Source: Actinomycetales bacterium (GTDB lineage Bacteria > Actinomycetota > Actinomycetes > Actinomycetales > Kineosporiaceae). From it: 64,000 nt of DNA. Numbering within the stretch: position 1 is the first letter of the stretch; each line of letters opens with the position of its first letter. A program made the position numbers and the translations under genes. Below, in pieces: positions 1 to 8,127 of this stretch. The notes under the pieces are model-generated. The model saw only the letters and a program-made list of their open reading frames with translations, made no database searches and was not told the DNA's origin. Where the stretch lies: contig JAAYAH010000137.1 in assembly GCA_012719445.1 (NCBI GenBank), positions 1-64,000 on the forward strand. The letters run 5' to 3'.

Positions 1-215
1 CACCTGAACGACCCCACACCACCCCCGGCAGCGCGTAGACACACGCCCCCGTCCGGGTCCACCCGCGTCTTCCCAGGTCAACCCCCAAATCCCGGCCCGC
101 GTGTGACCACCAACTGCGGAACCCGGGAGCATGCCGCCGCCCGTGGTGCGGCGACAGCCCCCTGCACGTCGTCCAGGCATTGTGGCCCCAGTCGGCCTCG
201 GGACGAACACCGGCC

Positions 216-239
216 GGTGCGCCTTCCCCCGGGCGCACC
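216..239 (-). terminator. Hairpin after the TPR gene
   Basis: GGTGCGCC and GGCGCACC form a perfect 8-bp stem around an 8-base loop, about 30 bases past the stop codon of the minus-strand TPR gene. There is no T-run, as usual in GC-rich actinomycetes. Nothing else gene-like was seen in bases 1-270. Confidence 0.45.
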
Positions 240-270
240 CCGGTGAGGGCTCCCCGGCGCGCGACGGCGG

Positions 271-3200
271 TCAGCGATGGGAGTACCGCGACCAGGCCGC
301 GTCGGCCTGGTCGGGACGGCCCAGCTCGTCGAGGGCCGCGGCGAGCTGGGTGCCGAGACTGCGCATCTGCTCGGTGTCACCGGCGTCGAGGGCCTCCTCG
401 GCGGACGCCCTGAGCTCGTCGAGGGCCTCCTCGACGCGCCCGAGCTCCTCCAGCAGCAGGCCGCGCAGGCCGGTGACGTCCCGGGCCGACCAGGCGTCGC
501 CCAGCTCCCGGTACCTGCCGGCGATGCCCTCGACCGTCCGGAGCGCCTCCTCGGTCGCCCCTCCGGTGGCCAGGACCCGGACCGTCTGGTCGGCGAGCGC
601 TACCCGATGCCACTCCAGGGCGAGCCGTTCCCGCTCGTCGTCCCGCTCGGCCGCGGCCTCGACCGCCGCGTCCAGCACGGCGGAGATCTCGGTCAGGGCC
701 AGCCGTGCCGCCGCCAGGCCGTCGGCGTGCACGACCGCCATGGCCCGTGCCCTCAGGCAGGTGAGCGAGCGCAACACCTCGCCGGACTCCCGGTACAGGG
801 TCGCCGCCAGCGCGTACTGGTCGGTCGCACTCGCCCTGTCGCTCTGGCACTCGGCCGCGAGCTGCAACGACTCCGCGCGGGCCAGCCCGTTGCCTGCCCG
901 CTGGTGCCAGCAGGCGCTGCGTTCGGCGAGGGTGGCGGCGTACGCCTCGTCCCCGATGTCGCGGGCCGCCGTCGCGGCGCAGTAGGCGAGCATCCCGGCG
1001 AGGACCGCGCGTTGCGCGGCGATCGCCGTCACCGCCGGTCGTGCCCGGTCCTCCGCCGACGGGGGGGCGCCCGCTGGCGGGGAGCCGCCAGGGGCAGGGG
1101 AGCCGGCCGGGGAGTCGCCCGGGGCAGGGTCGTCCTCGGCGAGGGTCGCCTCGACGGCGGCGAGTGCCGACTCCGCGACCTCCGCAGCCTCCAGCGGCCG
1201 GTCGTCGTCCACGAGCGCCCACGCCAGGTCGAACCGTGCCCGATCGGCGAGGTGGGGCTCGTCGAGCCGCTCCCACAACGGGACGGCGCGGGTCAGCGCG
1301 TCGACGGCCTCGGCCTGGAGACCGAGGTGGCGGCGCAGCACCCCGAGCTGGGACAGCGTCGAGGCGAGCAGCCGGGTGTCCTCGGCCGCCGCCGCGTCCT
1401 CGGCCGCCTGACCGAGTGCCTCGGCCGCGTCGACGGGAGCGCCGGCTCCGGCCAGGGCACCGCCGAGCTCCCGGCCGATGACGGCACGCTCACCCCTGCG
1501 GGTCCCCGCGGGCAGCACCTCCATGGCCGCGCGCAGGGCAGCGACCCGATGGTCCTCGTCGAGTCCCTCGCCGCGAGCCATGAGCAGCATGGCCCAACAC
1601 GCCCGCTGGTAGCCGGTGAGCAGTTCGGAGGCTGCCGCCTCGAAGGCCGCGAGCCCTCGTTCCAGGGCGACCGCAGCCTCGGCGGCGAGCCCCGGCTCGA
1701 TCCACCCGTCCTCGACCGCGGGATCCGCCGGTGTCCCCGGGCCGCCGTCCGGTCGGTCCGGGGTCCGTCTGCGCTCGCCCAGCCAGCGCAGCAGCCCGTA
1801 GTGCCGCAGGTGGGCGCATCCGGCCTCGGCCCGGCTGCCGAAGCGCTCGACCTCGTCGGTGAGCGTCCCCGACCGGCGCACCAGCCGGGTGACCCCGTCC
1901 AGCGGGAGCGGGACCGTCCCGTCGAGCGAGGCCCGTGCCCGCTCGGCGAGGCACAGTTGCTCGTGCAGCGCGGCGGCCCCCGGCTCGCCGACCGCCCGCA
2001 GCCGCTCCGCAGCCCGGCAGGCGGTGTCCACGGCCTGTTCCGCGTCCGCCGGGTCGTCGTCGAGGGTCTCCCGGAGGGTGTCCAGGGCGAGGGCTGCCTC
2101 GAGCCGGGCGGTCTCCGCGGCGTCCGGGTGGTCCGGGGGCAGGTCCAGGTAGCGGTCACGCGCAGCACGCCAGGCGGTGATCACCCGCGCTCGCTCGGTG
2201 GGAACGCCGGTCGTGCCGCTGGCGGCCAGCGCCGCGGTCAGGTCGGCCAACGACGAGACCGCGTCGAGCCGGGGTACCGGCTGGCCGGGGCCGACCGCGT
2301 CGGGTCCCGACCGGTCCGCCGCGCTCCGGTGGGGGACGGCGACGGGCCGCCCACCGGGACGCCGCCGCACCTGGACGGCGTCCACCGGGAGGTCGGGGAG
2401 CGGGGAGGCGTCGAGCCACCGTTCCACCCGGGTGCCGACGGCTGCGGTCCCGTTGCGGGTGTCGAAGAGGGCCGCGGTCGTCCGTGCGGCGTCGGTCAGC
2501 CGGTCCAGCAGGTCGGCGCAGGAGGTGGCGGTCGGCTGGCCGCCCGACGCCTGGCGGCCGGAGACCTCGAGGTCCCCGCGGCCGGCCTCGTCGAGGCCGC
2601 GCAGCAGCCGCGCTCCCGCGGCGGCCAGCCACATGCCCTCCTCGGGGCTCGGCGGCGCCTCGATCTCGTGCAGCCGCTCCTCCAGCAGGTCGAGCCCTCG
2701 GAGCAGCCGACCGGAGCGGGCGCAGACGAAGATGTGTCGGGAGTGCATGCGGGTCGCGCTGGGGTCGGTGCGCTGGATCCTGGTGCCGCGGAGGTGTTCC
2801 CGGGCGGCCTGCTCCACCCGACCGGTCCGGAGCAGGGCCTCCAGTGCCACGGAGATCATGGACTGCGGCTGCTCGGCACACCCGCCGTTGGCCAGGACCG
2901 GCTCGGCCTCCCGCACCACGTCGTCGAACCGGCTCAGCCGGTTGAGGTGCTCGGCCCGTGCCGTCGGCTCGCAGGCCCGGCAGTCCGACAGCGCCGTCCG
3001 CGGGGCGCGGACCCAGGACAGGTAGTCCTCGTGCGCGGCTTCGGCGCCGTGCACGTGCTGGGTGACCACGAACCGGCACCCGAGATAGGGGGCATTGCCC
3101 TCGCCCGCGGCGGCGTACCGGTCGGCCATGTCGGCGAGCCCGTCCTCGATCCGCTCCAGCGGTACCGCGGGGTGGGCGAGCATCCCGACCGTCACCCACT

Positions 3201-3483
3201 TGAAGTACCAGAGCAGGCTGTGCCGCATGTCGGCGTCGAACCAGGACGGCCGCTCGTCGTGCCGGGCGAGCACCCAGGCGAAGGGCGTGAAGCGCTTGAG
3301 CGGCTCGCCGCCGTAGCAGTAGGCGGTGATCAGGCTCAGCCGGGCCCTGGCGCCGGTCTCCTCGTCGCCGAGGGTGTCGCTCTCCGCGACGATCCGCTCC
3401 AGCACGGCCGAGCGGGCCGTGCCGTAGGGCATGGCCTCCGCAGCGGTGATCGCTGCCCGGAGCTCCTCGGCGGTACGGGTCAC
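271..3483 (-). CDS. Large TPR-type repeat protein partnered with Hsp90
   Basis: A protein of 1070 residues starting at a GTG that overlaps the stop codon of the Hsp90-family gene by 4 bases (GTGA), so the two are translationally coupled. It has no signal peptide or membrane segment. Most of it is Ala/Leu/Glu-rich helical repeats with the spacing of tetratricopeptide repeats, especially in the C-terminal half (for example AAEALGQAAEDAAAAED and ALDELGRPDQADAAWSRY). Eukaryotic Hsp90 works with TPR co-chaperones, and the coupling suggests that this protein is a dedicated partner or client adaptor. That role is inference. The reading frame stays open far upstream into the Hsp90 gene, but that part reads as out-of-frame Arg/Pro-rich sequence and was excluded. 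Confidence 0.85.
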   Translation of the reverse strand: MTRTAEELRAAITAAEAMPYGTARSAVLERIVAESDTLGDEETGARARLSLITAYCYGGEPLKRFTPFAWVLARHDERPSWFDADMRHSLLWYFKWVTVGMLAHPAVPLERIEDGLADMADRYAAAGEGNAPYLGCRFVVTQHVHGAEAAHEDYLSWVRAPRTALSDCRACEPTARAEHLNRLSRFDDVVREAEPVLANGGCAEQPQSMISVALEALLRTGRVEQAAREHLRGTRIQRTDPSATRMHSRHIFVCARSGRLLRGLDLLEERLHEIEAPPSPEEGMWLAAAGARLLRGLDEAGRGDLEVSGRQASGGQPTATSCADLLDRLTDAARTTAALFDTRNGTAAVGTRVERWLDASPLPDLPVDAVQVRRRPGGRPVAVPHRSAADRSGPDAVGPGQPVPRLDAVSSLADLTAALAASGTTGVPTERARVITAWRAARDRYLDLPPDHPDAAETARLEAALALDTLRETLDDDPADAEQAVDTACRAAERLRAVGEPGAAALHEQLCLAERARASLDGTVPLPLDGVTRLVRRSGTLTDEVERFGSRAEAGCAHLRHYGLLRWLGERRRTPDRPDGGPGTPADPAVEDGWIEPGLAAEAAVALERGLAAFEAAASELLTGYQRACWAMLLMARGEGLDEDHRVAALRAAMEVLPAGTRRGERAVIGRELGGALAGAGAPVDAAEALGQAAEDAAAAEDTRLLASTLSQLGVLRRHLGLQAEAVDALTRAVPLWERLDEPHLADRARFDLAWALVDDDRPLEAAEVAESALAAVEATLAEDDPAPGDSPAGSPAPGGSPPAGAPPSAEDRARPAVTAIAAQRAVLAGMLAYCAATAARDIGDEAYAATLAERSACWHQRAGNGLARAESLQLAAECQSDRASATDQYALAATLYRESGEVLRSLTCLRARAMAVVHADGLAAARLALTEISAVLDAAVEAAAERDDERERLALEWHRVALADQTVRVLATGGATEEALRTVEGIAGRYRELGDAWSARDVTGLRGLLLEELGRVEEALDELRASAEEALDAGDTEQMRSLGTQLAAALDELGRPDQADAAWSRYSHR

Positions 3484-5324
3484 GAGCGGGTCACCGCGCG
3501 GTCGAGCAACCCGATGAACGACCGCTGCAGCGCCGCGTTGTCCGCGGGGGCCATCGGGTGCTGACCGAGGAGCAGGGCCTGGCAGTACAGCGCCTCGACG
3601 GCCAGGCCGAGCAGCTCCGGGTCGGTGAGTCGGGCGATCCGGTGGACGACGGCGTTGCGGTGGTTGAGCAGCAGCCGCCGCCTGCCGCTCTGCCCGTCGT
3701 CGAGGGAGCGGAGCAGCCGGCCCCACACGTCGTCCGCCTCGGCGGCCTCCCTGCTTGCCCTGCGGTGCCGGGACTCGCGGTCGTCGAGGACCAGCGCGGG
3801 CAGCGTCACCGGGTCGAACTCGCGCAGTTCGATGTCGACGTCCACCCGGTCGAGCACCTCGCGCGCGGTGGTGAGGAAGGACCGCAGCGCGAGGGCGACG
3901 TCCTCGCTCACGGTCCGCACGTGCGCGTCCAGGTCGCCCGGCACGATCGGTTCGATCTGGATGCCGGGGTCGACCAGCGGCAGCCGGCCGATGAGGGCGG
4001 TGTCGAAGGCGTACCCGGCGTTGACGACGCCGATGCCCTGGGCCCCGGCGACGGGGGCGATCTGGCGGTACTCGTCGACGGTCGAGGCGTACCGGACGAC
4101 GCCCATCCGGGTCGCCACCTCGGGAAGGGTCATCGTGCCGACCGTCGTCTCGAACCGCAGCCACGGCAGGACGGCGCGCAGAAGTTCGTCGTCCGTGCAG
4201 GCCACCGACTTCACGGCGAGGGCGTGCAGGTCGAGGAAGGCCTCGAAGCGGCGCGGGTCGACGTCCGCCGTGCGCAGCATCCAGCGCCGGATCTGCTCGC
4301 CGATCCCGGTGCGCACGTGCTCCAGCAGGTCGTCGTCGTAGAGGGACTCCCGGGACGCGGTCAGCCGGAGCTGGTCGGAGTCGACGAGGCAGCGGACGAA
4401 GAAGGCCCACTCGGGCACGAGGTTCTCGACGGTGTCCCCGACGAGCATGCCCTTGACGTAGACCCGGTGCGCCTGGCGGGCCGACGGCGAGGTGGGCTGG
4501 CCGATGACGGCCGCGAGCCCGCGCAGCCCCGCCTCCGGGACCGTGACCGGGAGCAGGGTGAGCGCCCGGACGCCGAGCAGGGCCTCGGCCGCGTCCGCCG
4601 AGGGCGGCGTGGTGTCCCACGGCGGCGGTGAGGTCACCCGGACCGGGACCGGCTCGCCGGGCAGGGCGACCCGTACGTCCCACGGCAGCATCTGACCGAA
4701 CTCGGTGGCGAGCTCGCGCAGCTGCCCGCTCGTCGTCCACTCCTCCGACCCCGGCCGCGGGGTGAGGCTCACCCAGGTCCCGCAGGTCTCGGTGTCGCTC
4801 GCCGGCCCGGGGACCTCGTCCGGGTCCAGGTCCTCGCCCAGCGGCGCCGGGACGCCGGGCGGCAGGTCCCCCGCGAGGATCTCGACCGTGTAGGCCCCGT
4901 CGCTGCGCCCGCACCAGCGCACCGTCGGTCCGCCTGTCGCCGAGCGGGTGACCAGTTCGATCTCGTCACAGACGAGGAAGCACGACAGCAGGCCGATCCC
5001 GAACTGGCCGAGGTAGTCGGACCGGGCGAACCCCAGGTCGTCCCGCTTGGACGAGGAGCCGATGGTGGCGAGGAACCTCTCGACCTCCTCCGGGGTCAGC
5101 CCGATGCCGGAGTCGAGGCAGTGCAGCCGCCCGTCCCCCGAGACGTCCGCGGGAACCAGGAGGATCCGGGCACGGCTGTCGGGCTGCTCCGCCGCCCTCG
5201 CGGTGAGGGCGTCCGCGGCGTTCTGCAGCAACTCGCGGACGAACACCCGGGGGCTGGAGTAGAGGTGATGGCTGAGCAGATCGACGACCCCTCGCAGGTC
5301 GACCTGGAAGGCCCTCTCGCGCAC
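3480..5324 (-). CDS. HSP90 family protein (HtpG-like ATPase)
   Basis: 614 residues, close to the length of bacterial HtpG. The N-terminal GHKL ATPase fold is recognisable from the N-box ELLQNAADA (about residue 35), the G1 box DSGIG and the lid/G2 motif GQFGIGLLSCF. The middle domain carries the Hsp90-like YVKGMLV and SRESLYDDD segments. Unlike classical HtpG the C-terminal dimerisation part diverges. It is a cytosolic ATP-dependent chaperone by family. It is first in a two-gene minus-strand operon with the TPR protein, overlapping it by 4 bases. Actinomycetes often carry this divergent Hsp90 rather than canonical HtpG, so no htpG symbol is assigned. Confidence 0.9.
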   Translation of the reverse strand: MRERAFQVDLRGVVDLLSHHLYSSPRVFVRELLQNAADALTARAAEQPDSRARILLVPADVSGDGRLHCLDSGIGLTPEEVERFLATIGSSSKRDDLGFARSDYLGQFGIGLLSCFLVCDEIELVTRSATGGPTVRWCGRSDGAYTVEILAGDLPPGVPAPLGEDLDPDEVPGPASDTETCGTWVSLTPRPGSEEWTTSGQLRELATEFGQMLPWDVRVALPGEPVPVRVTSPPPWDTTPPSADAAEALLGVRALTLLPVTVPEAGLRGLAAVIGQPTSPSARQAHRVYVKGMLVGDTVENLVPEWAFFVRCLVDSDQLRLTASRESLYDDDLLEHVRTGIGEQIRRWMLRTADVDPRRFEAFLDLHALAVKSVACTDDELLRAVLPWLRFETTVGTMTLPEVATRMGVVRYASTVDEYRQIAPVAGAQGIGVVNAGYAFDTALIGRLPLVDPGIQIEPIVPGDLDAHVRTVSEDVALALRSFLTTAREVLDRVDVDIELREFDPVTLPALVLDDRESRHRRASREAAEADDVWGRLLRSLDDGQSGRRRLLLNHRNAVVHRIARLTDPELLGLAVEALYCQALLLGQHPMAPADNAALQRSFIGLLDRAVTRS

Positions 5325-5472
5325 TCGCTAGATGATGCCCGACCCGCAGGAGCTTCGCGTACCGGTCCGCCAGACCGGTGGGGGCGATGTGTCAGCCGAA
5401 CCGCGCCGGACGGCGAAACTGCTGGTCAGGGGAGGGCTGGCGAGGGAACGGCCCGGGAGGAGGGCGGGCGGG

Positions 5473-5551
5473 GGAACGTTCTGTGACGGGCTGGATACGG
5501 AACGGTCTGTGACCGGCCGGAGACGGAACGGTCCTGGAGACGGAACGGTCC
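5473..5551. repeat. Four short GGAACGKTC repeats
   Basis: GGAACGTTCTGTGAC at 5473, GGAACGGTCTGTGAC at 5499, and GGAACGGTCC at 5525 and 5542. The spacing is irregular (26, 26 and 17 bases). It could be an iterated protein-binding site in the Hsp90/DtxR intergenic region or simple sequence drift. Confidence 0.6.
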
Positions 5552-5631
5552 GCGGGCTGTCGCCGGACGGCGACATGCCGTGCTGGACGGTGCACGGCGC
5601 CCGCGGACCGCGGTGACTGTCGTGGTCTTGG

Positions 5632-5650
5632 CCGGTCGCCTGGCGACCGG
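5632..5650. terminator. Perfect palindrome CCGGTCGCC-t-GGCGACCGG
   Basis: Two 9-base arms around one central base. It could be an operator or a transcript hairpin. It lies just below the minus-strand 12-codon ORF and could end a short transcript from it. Confidence 0.35.
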
Positions 5651-5655
5651 GTACC

Positions 5656-5752
5656 CGGAGGTGATCCGGGTGATCCGTCCGGTCGACGGCGACTAGCCGA
5701 CGGTCACCTCACGCGTCCGATGGTCGATCATTACCTCGGATCACCTCCTTTC
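5656..5752. promoter_or_regulatory. SD / anti-SD inverted pair
   Basis: CGGAGGTGATCCG at 5656-5668 and CGGATCACCTCCTTTC at 5737-5752 are reverse complements over 12 bases. The second element reproduces the 16S rRNA 3' terminus. A transcript of either strand could fold into a 12-bp stem with a loop of about 68 bases, masking a ribosome binding site. See findings. Confidence 0.5.
5693..5731 (-). CDS. Possible 12-residue leader peptide with full-length Shine-Dalgarno
   Basis: ATG followed by 11 codons and TAG gives MIDHRTREVTVG. Upstream on the same strand is AAAGGAGGTGATCC, a 14-base perfect complement of the 16S rRNA 3' end. The spacing from GGAGG to ATG is 12 bases, slightly long. Downstream of the stop lies CGGATCACCTCCG (5656-5668 region), complementary to that SD. 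It could be a translated leader whose SD is sequestered by its own downstream RNA. No known family was recognised. Confidence is low because short ORFs occur by chance. Confidence 0.3.
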   Translation of the reverse strand: MIDHRTREVTVG

Positions 5753-5972
5753 CTCGTGTGCGACGACCGTATGTCGACCGTCCGGCACCGGCAATCGGGT
5801 TTCCGCGCCCAGGCACGCCGGGGCGCGGAAGGGGTGCCGGCGGTGGGCCGGGGCGGGGAATCGGCGAGGATCAGGCCGGAGACCGGGCAGGACACGGCGA
5901 CGTCAGTTGCACGAGCCCCCCTGCAGGCGCGGAGAATAGGGCACCCTACGGGCGACGGGAGGCTCGACAGCG

Positions 5973-6674
5973 GTGAGCGACCTGATCGATACCACCGAGA
6001 TGTACCTGCGCACGATCTACGAGCTCGAGGAGGAGGGGATCGTCCCGCTCCGGGCACGGATCGCCGAGCGGCTCGGCCACTCGGGACCGACGGTCTCCCA
6101 GACCGTCGCCCGGATGGAGCGTGACGGCCTGCTGCACCTGTCGGACGACCGTCACCTGGAGCTCACCGACGACGGGCGGGCCAGGGCGACCCGGGTCATG
6201 CGCAAGCACCGGCTGGCCGAACGGCTGCTGCTCGACGTCATCGGACTCGAGTGGCCCTACGTGCACGACGAGGCGTGCCGCTGGGAGCACGTCATCAGCG
6301 AGCGTGTCGAGCGCAAGCTGCTGCCGCTGCTGGACGGCCCCGCGGAGTCGCCGTACGGGAACCCGATCCCCGGGCTGGACGAGCTCGGCGGGACCGCGAC
6401 CGGTCCGGACGGCTACCGGGCGGGGCTGAGCGCTCTGCTCATCGAGGTCGGTCGGTTGCCGCGCGGGGGAACCGGGCGGTACCGGGTCCGCCGGCTCGGC
6501 GAGGTGCTGCAGATCGACATCGACCTCATGGAGGGCTTCGGCCGGATCGGCCTGCGGCCCGGCGCGGAGATCGAGGCGGAGCTGGACGACGACCTCGTGC
6601 TGCTGCGCACCGGGGAGGGGACGCTGGAGGTGCGCCGCGCGGTCGCGACCCACGTCTTCGTCGAATCCGCCTGA
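5973..6674 (+). CDS. DtxR/IdeR-type metal-dependent transcriptional regulator
   Basis: 233 residues starting at GTG behind GGGAGG. It has the standard three-part layout: an N-terminal winged HTH (LRARIAERLGHSGPTVSQTVARMERDGLL, shown here by its key LGHSGPTVSQ helix), a central dimerisation and metal-binding domain (HRLAERLLLDVIGLEW, with the CRWEHVISERVE segment holding the Cys/Glu/His ligands), and a C-terminal SH3-like domain. The length matches IdeR (about 230). It would bind DNA when loaded with Fe(II) or Mn(II). A DtxR-like box occurs in this window at 24214-24232. Whether it senses Fe or Mn cannot be told from sequence. It is transcribed toward the riboswitch and NlpC gene but probably separately. 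Confidence 0.93.
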   Translation: MSDLIDTTEMYLRTIYELEEEGIVPLRARIAERLGHSGPTVSQTVARMERDGLLHLSDDRHLELTDDGRARATRVMRKHRLAERLLLDVIGLEWPYVHDEACRWEHVISERVERKLLPLLDGPAESPYGNPIPGLDELGGTATGPDGYRAGLSALLIEVGRLPRGGTGRYRVRRLGEVLQIDIDLMEGFGRIGLRPGAEIEAELDDDLVLLRTGEGTLEVRRAVATHVFVESA

Positions 6675-6789
6675 CGGGTGGTGACGGCGACCACCGGTGA
6701 TCGATGGACGACCCAGCGAAGTTCTCCGGGGCGGATCGGTGCGGAGATGTGACACAGGACAGCCTGATCCGGTAGCTTCGGGGGCGCTT

Positions 6790-7015
6790 TCCATCACCTG
6801 GGAAGACCCTGAGGCGGGCGCCAAGCTCTGCCACCGCCCCAGGGCCCGGACGACACCGCATGGCAGGGGCGGGGGACCCATTTCGGGGCTGTCCGCACCA
6901 CTGGGCGGCTCCTTGGGGTGAAGCCCGACGGCGTCCCGTCACTGTGACGGCGTCCGAAGGCCGAGTGACTTCTCCCACTCGAACCCGACAGCTCACCTCG
7001 CAGGCGTCGGAGAGG
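6790..7015 (+). ncRNA. c-di-AMP riboswitch (ydaO-yuaA class)
   Basis: The leader between the DtxR gene and the NlpC/P60 gene contains the conserved ydaO-yuaA landmarks in order: CGCCAAGCTCTGCCACC, GCGGGGGACCCA (about 6869-6880), CTTGGGGTGAAGCC (about 6911-6924) and ACAGCTCACCTCGCAGGCG followed by GGAGAGGTAGA (about 6988-7019). The element class is known to bind cyclic di-AMP and in actinomycetes commonly precedes NlpC/P60 or Rpf cell-wall hydrolase genes, usually turning them off at high ligand. Boundaries are approximate. No covariance model could be run. Confidence 0.88.
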
Positions 7016-7021
7016 TAGACC

Positions 7022-7774
7022 GTGACTTCACGACCTACGTCGCGCCATCGTGCGGAGCAGCGGGCGGTAACCCCGTTGTCCCAGCTGACGTCCGCCGTTA
7101 CCGATCATGTCGGGACGATCGGTCGCGGTGGTGTCGTCATCGCGATGTCCTCCGGCCTCGTCGCCACCTTCACCCTGCCCGCCCAGGCGCAGGGATCCAC
7201 CGCCAAGACGGTGCCGAACCCCGTCTCGGAGACCGCCGACGCGGCACTCCAGGCGCAGCAGGCCCCGCTGACGGCCCCGGCGAAGGCCAAGGTCTCCTTC
7301 GACAAGGGCACGTTCAAGGCCAAGCGGATCGTCAAGACGACGGCGACGAGCACGCAGCGCGTCTCGCGGTCCACCACCCGTTCCGACTCCTCCAGCTCCG
7401 CCGTCACCTCGGCCTCCGGCAGCTACACCGGGTCCGAGGTCGTCGCCGTCGCGGAGCGCTACCTGGGGGTTCCGTACCTGGCCGGGGGAGCCTCCCCGGA
7501 CGGGTTCGACTGCTCGGGTCTGGTCATGTACGTGTTCGCGCAGTTCGGGATCAACCTGCCGCGCACCTCCGACGGACAGATGGGCGCGACCACCCGGATC
7601 GCGCGGTCCGAGGCCAGGGCAGGTGACCTCGTGTTCTTCGTCGACTCCAGCGGCAACGCCTACCACGTCGGCATCTACGTGGGCGGCAACATGATCATCG
7701 ATTCGCCCAAGCCGGGTCAGGTCGTCCAGGAGCGCGAGATCTGGACCAGCAGCGTCTCCTTCCACCGGGTTTGA
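7022..7774 (+). CDS. Secreted NlpC/P60 peptidoglycan endopeptidase
   Basis: 250 residues, GTG start directly after the riboswitch. Residues 1-57 hold a long signal region (hydrophobic GVVIAMSSGLVATFTLP, ending AQAQG). Residues 60-135 are a low-complexity Ser/Thr/Ala linker. Residues about 138-250 are the NlpC/P60 domain, with catalytic Cys164 in GFDCSGL, His215 in YHVGIYVGG and a likely third polar residue at Asp227. It would cut stem peptides of cell-wall peptidoglycan outside the membrane. The upstream c-di-AMP riboswitch links hydrolase production to osmotic or wall status. A strong hairpin follows at 7800. Confidence 0.94.
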   Translation: MTSRPTSRHRAEQRAVTPLSQLTSAVTDHVGTIGRGGVVIAMSSGLVATFTLPAQAQGSTAKTVPNPVSETADAALQAQQAPLTAPAKAKVSFDKGTFKAKRIVKTTATSTQRVSRSTTRSDSSSSAVTSASGSYTGSEVVAVAERYLGVPYLAGGASPDGFDCSGLVMYVFAQFGINLPRTSDGQMGATTRIARSEARAGDLVFFVDSSGNAYHVGIYVGGNMIIDSPKPGQVVQEREIWTSSVSFHRV

Positions 7775-7799
7775 GCCGAACGTCACACGGACAGCGTGC

Positions 7800-7839
7800 C
7801 CACCGGCCCTGGTCACCCTCGGGTGACCGGGGCCGGTGG
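7800..7839 (+). terminator. Strong hairpin after the NlpC/P60 gene
   Basis: CCACCGGCCC-t-GGTCACCC, a two-base turn, then GGGTGACC-g-GGGCCGGTGG. This is an 18-bp stem with one T/G apposition, 25 bases after the stop codon. It is the expected intrinsic-type terminator for a GC-rich genome. Confidence 0.75.
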
Positions 7840-7964
7840 CTTGATCCGTGTCCGATCCGTGGCCGAAAAGGCGTGCTCTCGGGAGCCTCCCTCTTTTAGT
7901 CTTCCTTCCAGATGACGTCCTCCGCGGGGAGCGACCCGGCGGCCGGCAGAGCAGGGAGGTGGCC

Positions 7965-8123
7965 GTGAGCGACGCGATTCGCAGTGTTGACGGAGCGCTC
8001 GCGAGTGCGAGCGGCCCGGTACCCGTGGCGTGCCGGAACCGTGACGAAGGCGCTGTCCCCGCCGCGGACGGCGCCTTCACCTGCGTCCAGGTGCCGTCGG
8101 GGACAGGGTCCGGGAGGAGGTGA
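7965..8123 (+). CDS. Small 52-residue ORF upstream of HNH gene
   Basis: GTG start with GGGAGG seven bases upstream. The product has 52 residues, begins MSDAIRSVDGALAS and contains two cysteines. Its TGA lies inside the ribosome binding site of the HNH gene, so translation of the two could be coupled. The 3' third of the ORF folds into the hairpin at 8053-8106. It may be a real small protein or a translated leader. No family was recognised. Confidence 0.4.
   Translation: MSDAIRSVDGALASASGPVPVACRNRDEGAVPAADGAFTCVQVPSGTGSGRR
8053..8106 (+). promoter_or_regulatory. Nested hairpin just before the HNH ribosome binding site
   Basis: The outer arms CTGTCCCCG (8053-8061) and CGGGGACAG (8098-8106) are perfect complements. 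An inner stem is CACCTG/CAGGTG (8078-8083, 8088-8093). The structure ends 7 bases before GGAGGAGGTGA, so it could act as an attenuator or coupling element. Confidence 0.45.
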
Positions 8124-8127
8124 CGGC

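Larger units (their letters stand above)
5325..5972. other. Intergenic region with repeats and palindromes, no convincing large gene
   Basis: This 648-base gap lies between the Hsp90 start (minus) and the DtxR-type regulator (plus). It holds a cluster of GGAACGGTC-type repeats at 5473-5551, a perfect palindrome with 9-base arms at 5632-5650, and a self-complementary SD/anti-SD pair at 5656-5752. Short ORFs across it have shadow-like composition. Only a 12-codon minus-strand ORF (5693-5731) has a striking ribosome binding site. Confidence 0.6.

Noticed and set aside
277-3564. Plus-strand ORF of 1095 codons opposite the TPR gene
   Set aside because: Shadow of the minus-strand gene. It is Gly/Arg/Val-rich, lacks an RBS and recognisable domains, and such long antisense frames are common at this GC content.
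3484-4914. N-terminal extension of the TPR frame into the Hsp90 gene (1547-codon frame)
   Set aside because: The extension is Arg/Pro-rich out-of-frame sequence of the Hsp90 gene. The GTG at 3483 with a 4-base overlap is a much better start.
5737-5752. Possible 3' end of a 16S rRNA gene
   Set aside because: Only the terminal 16 bases match. There is no upstream rRNA sequence, so it is an SD-complementary element and not an rRNA gene.
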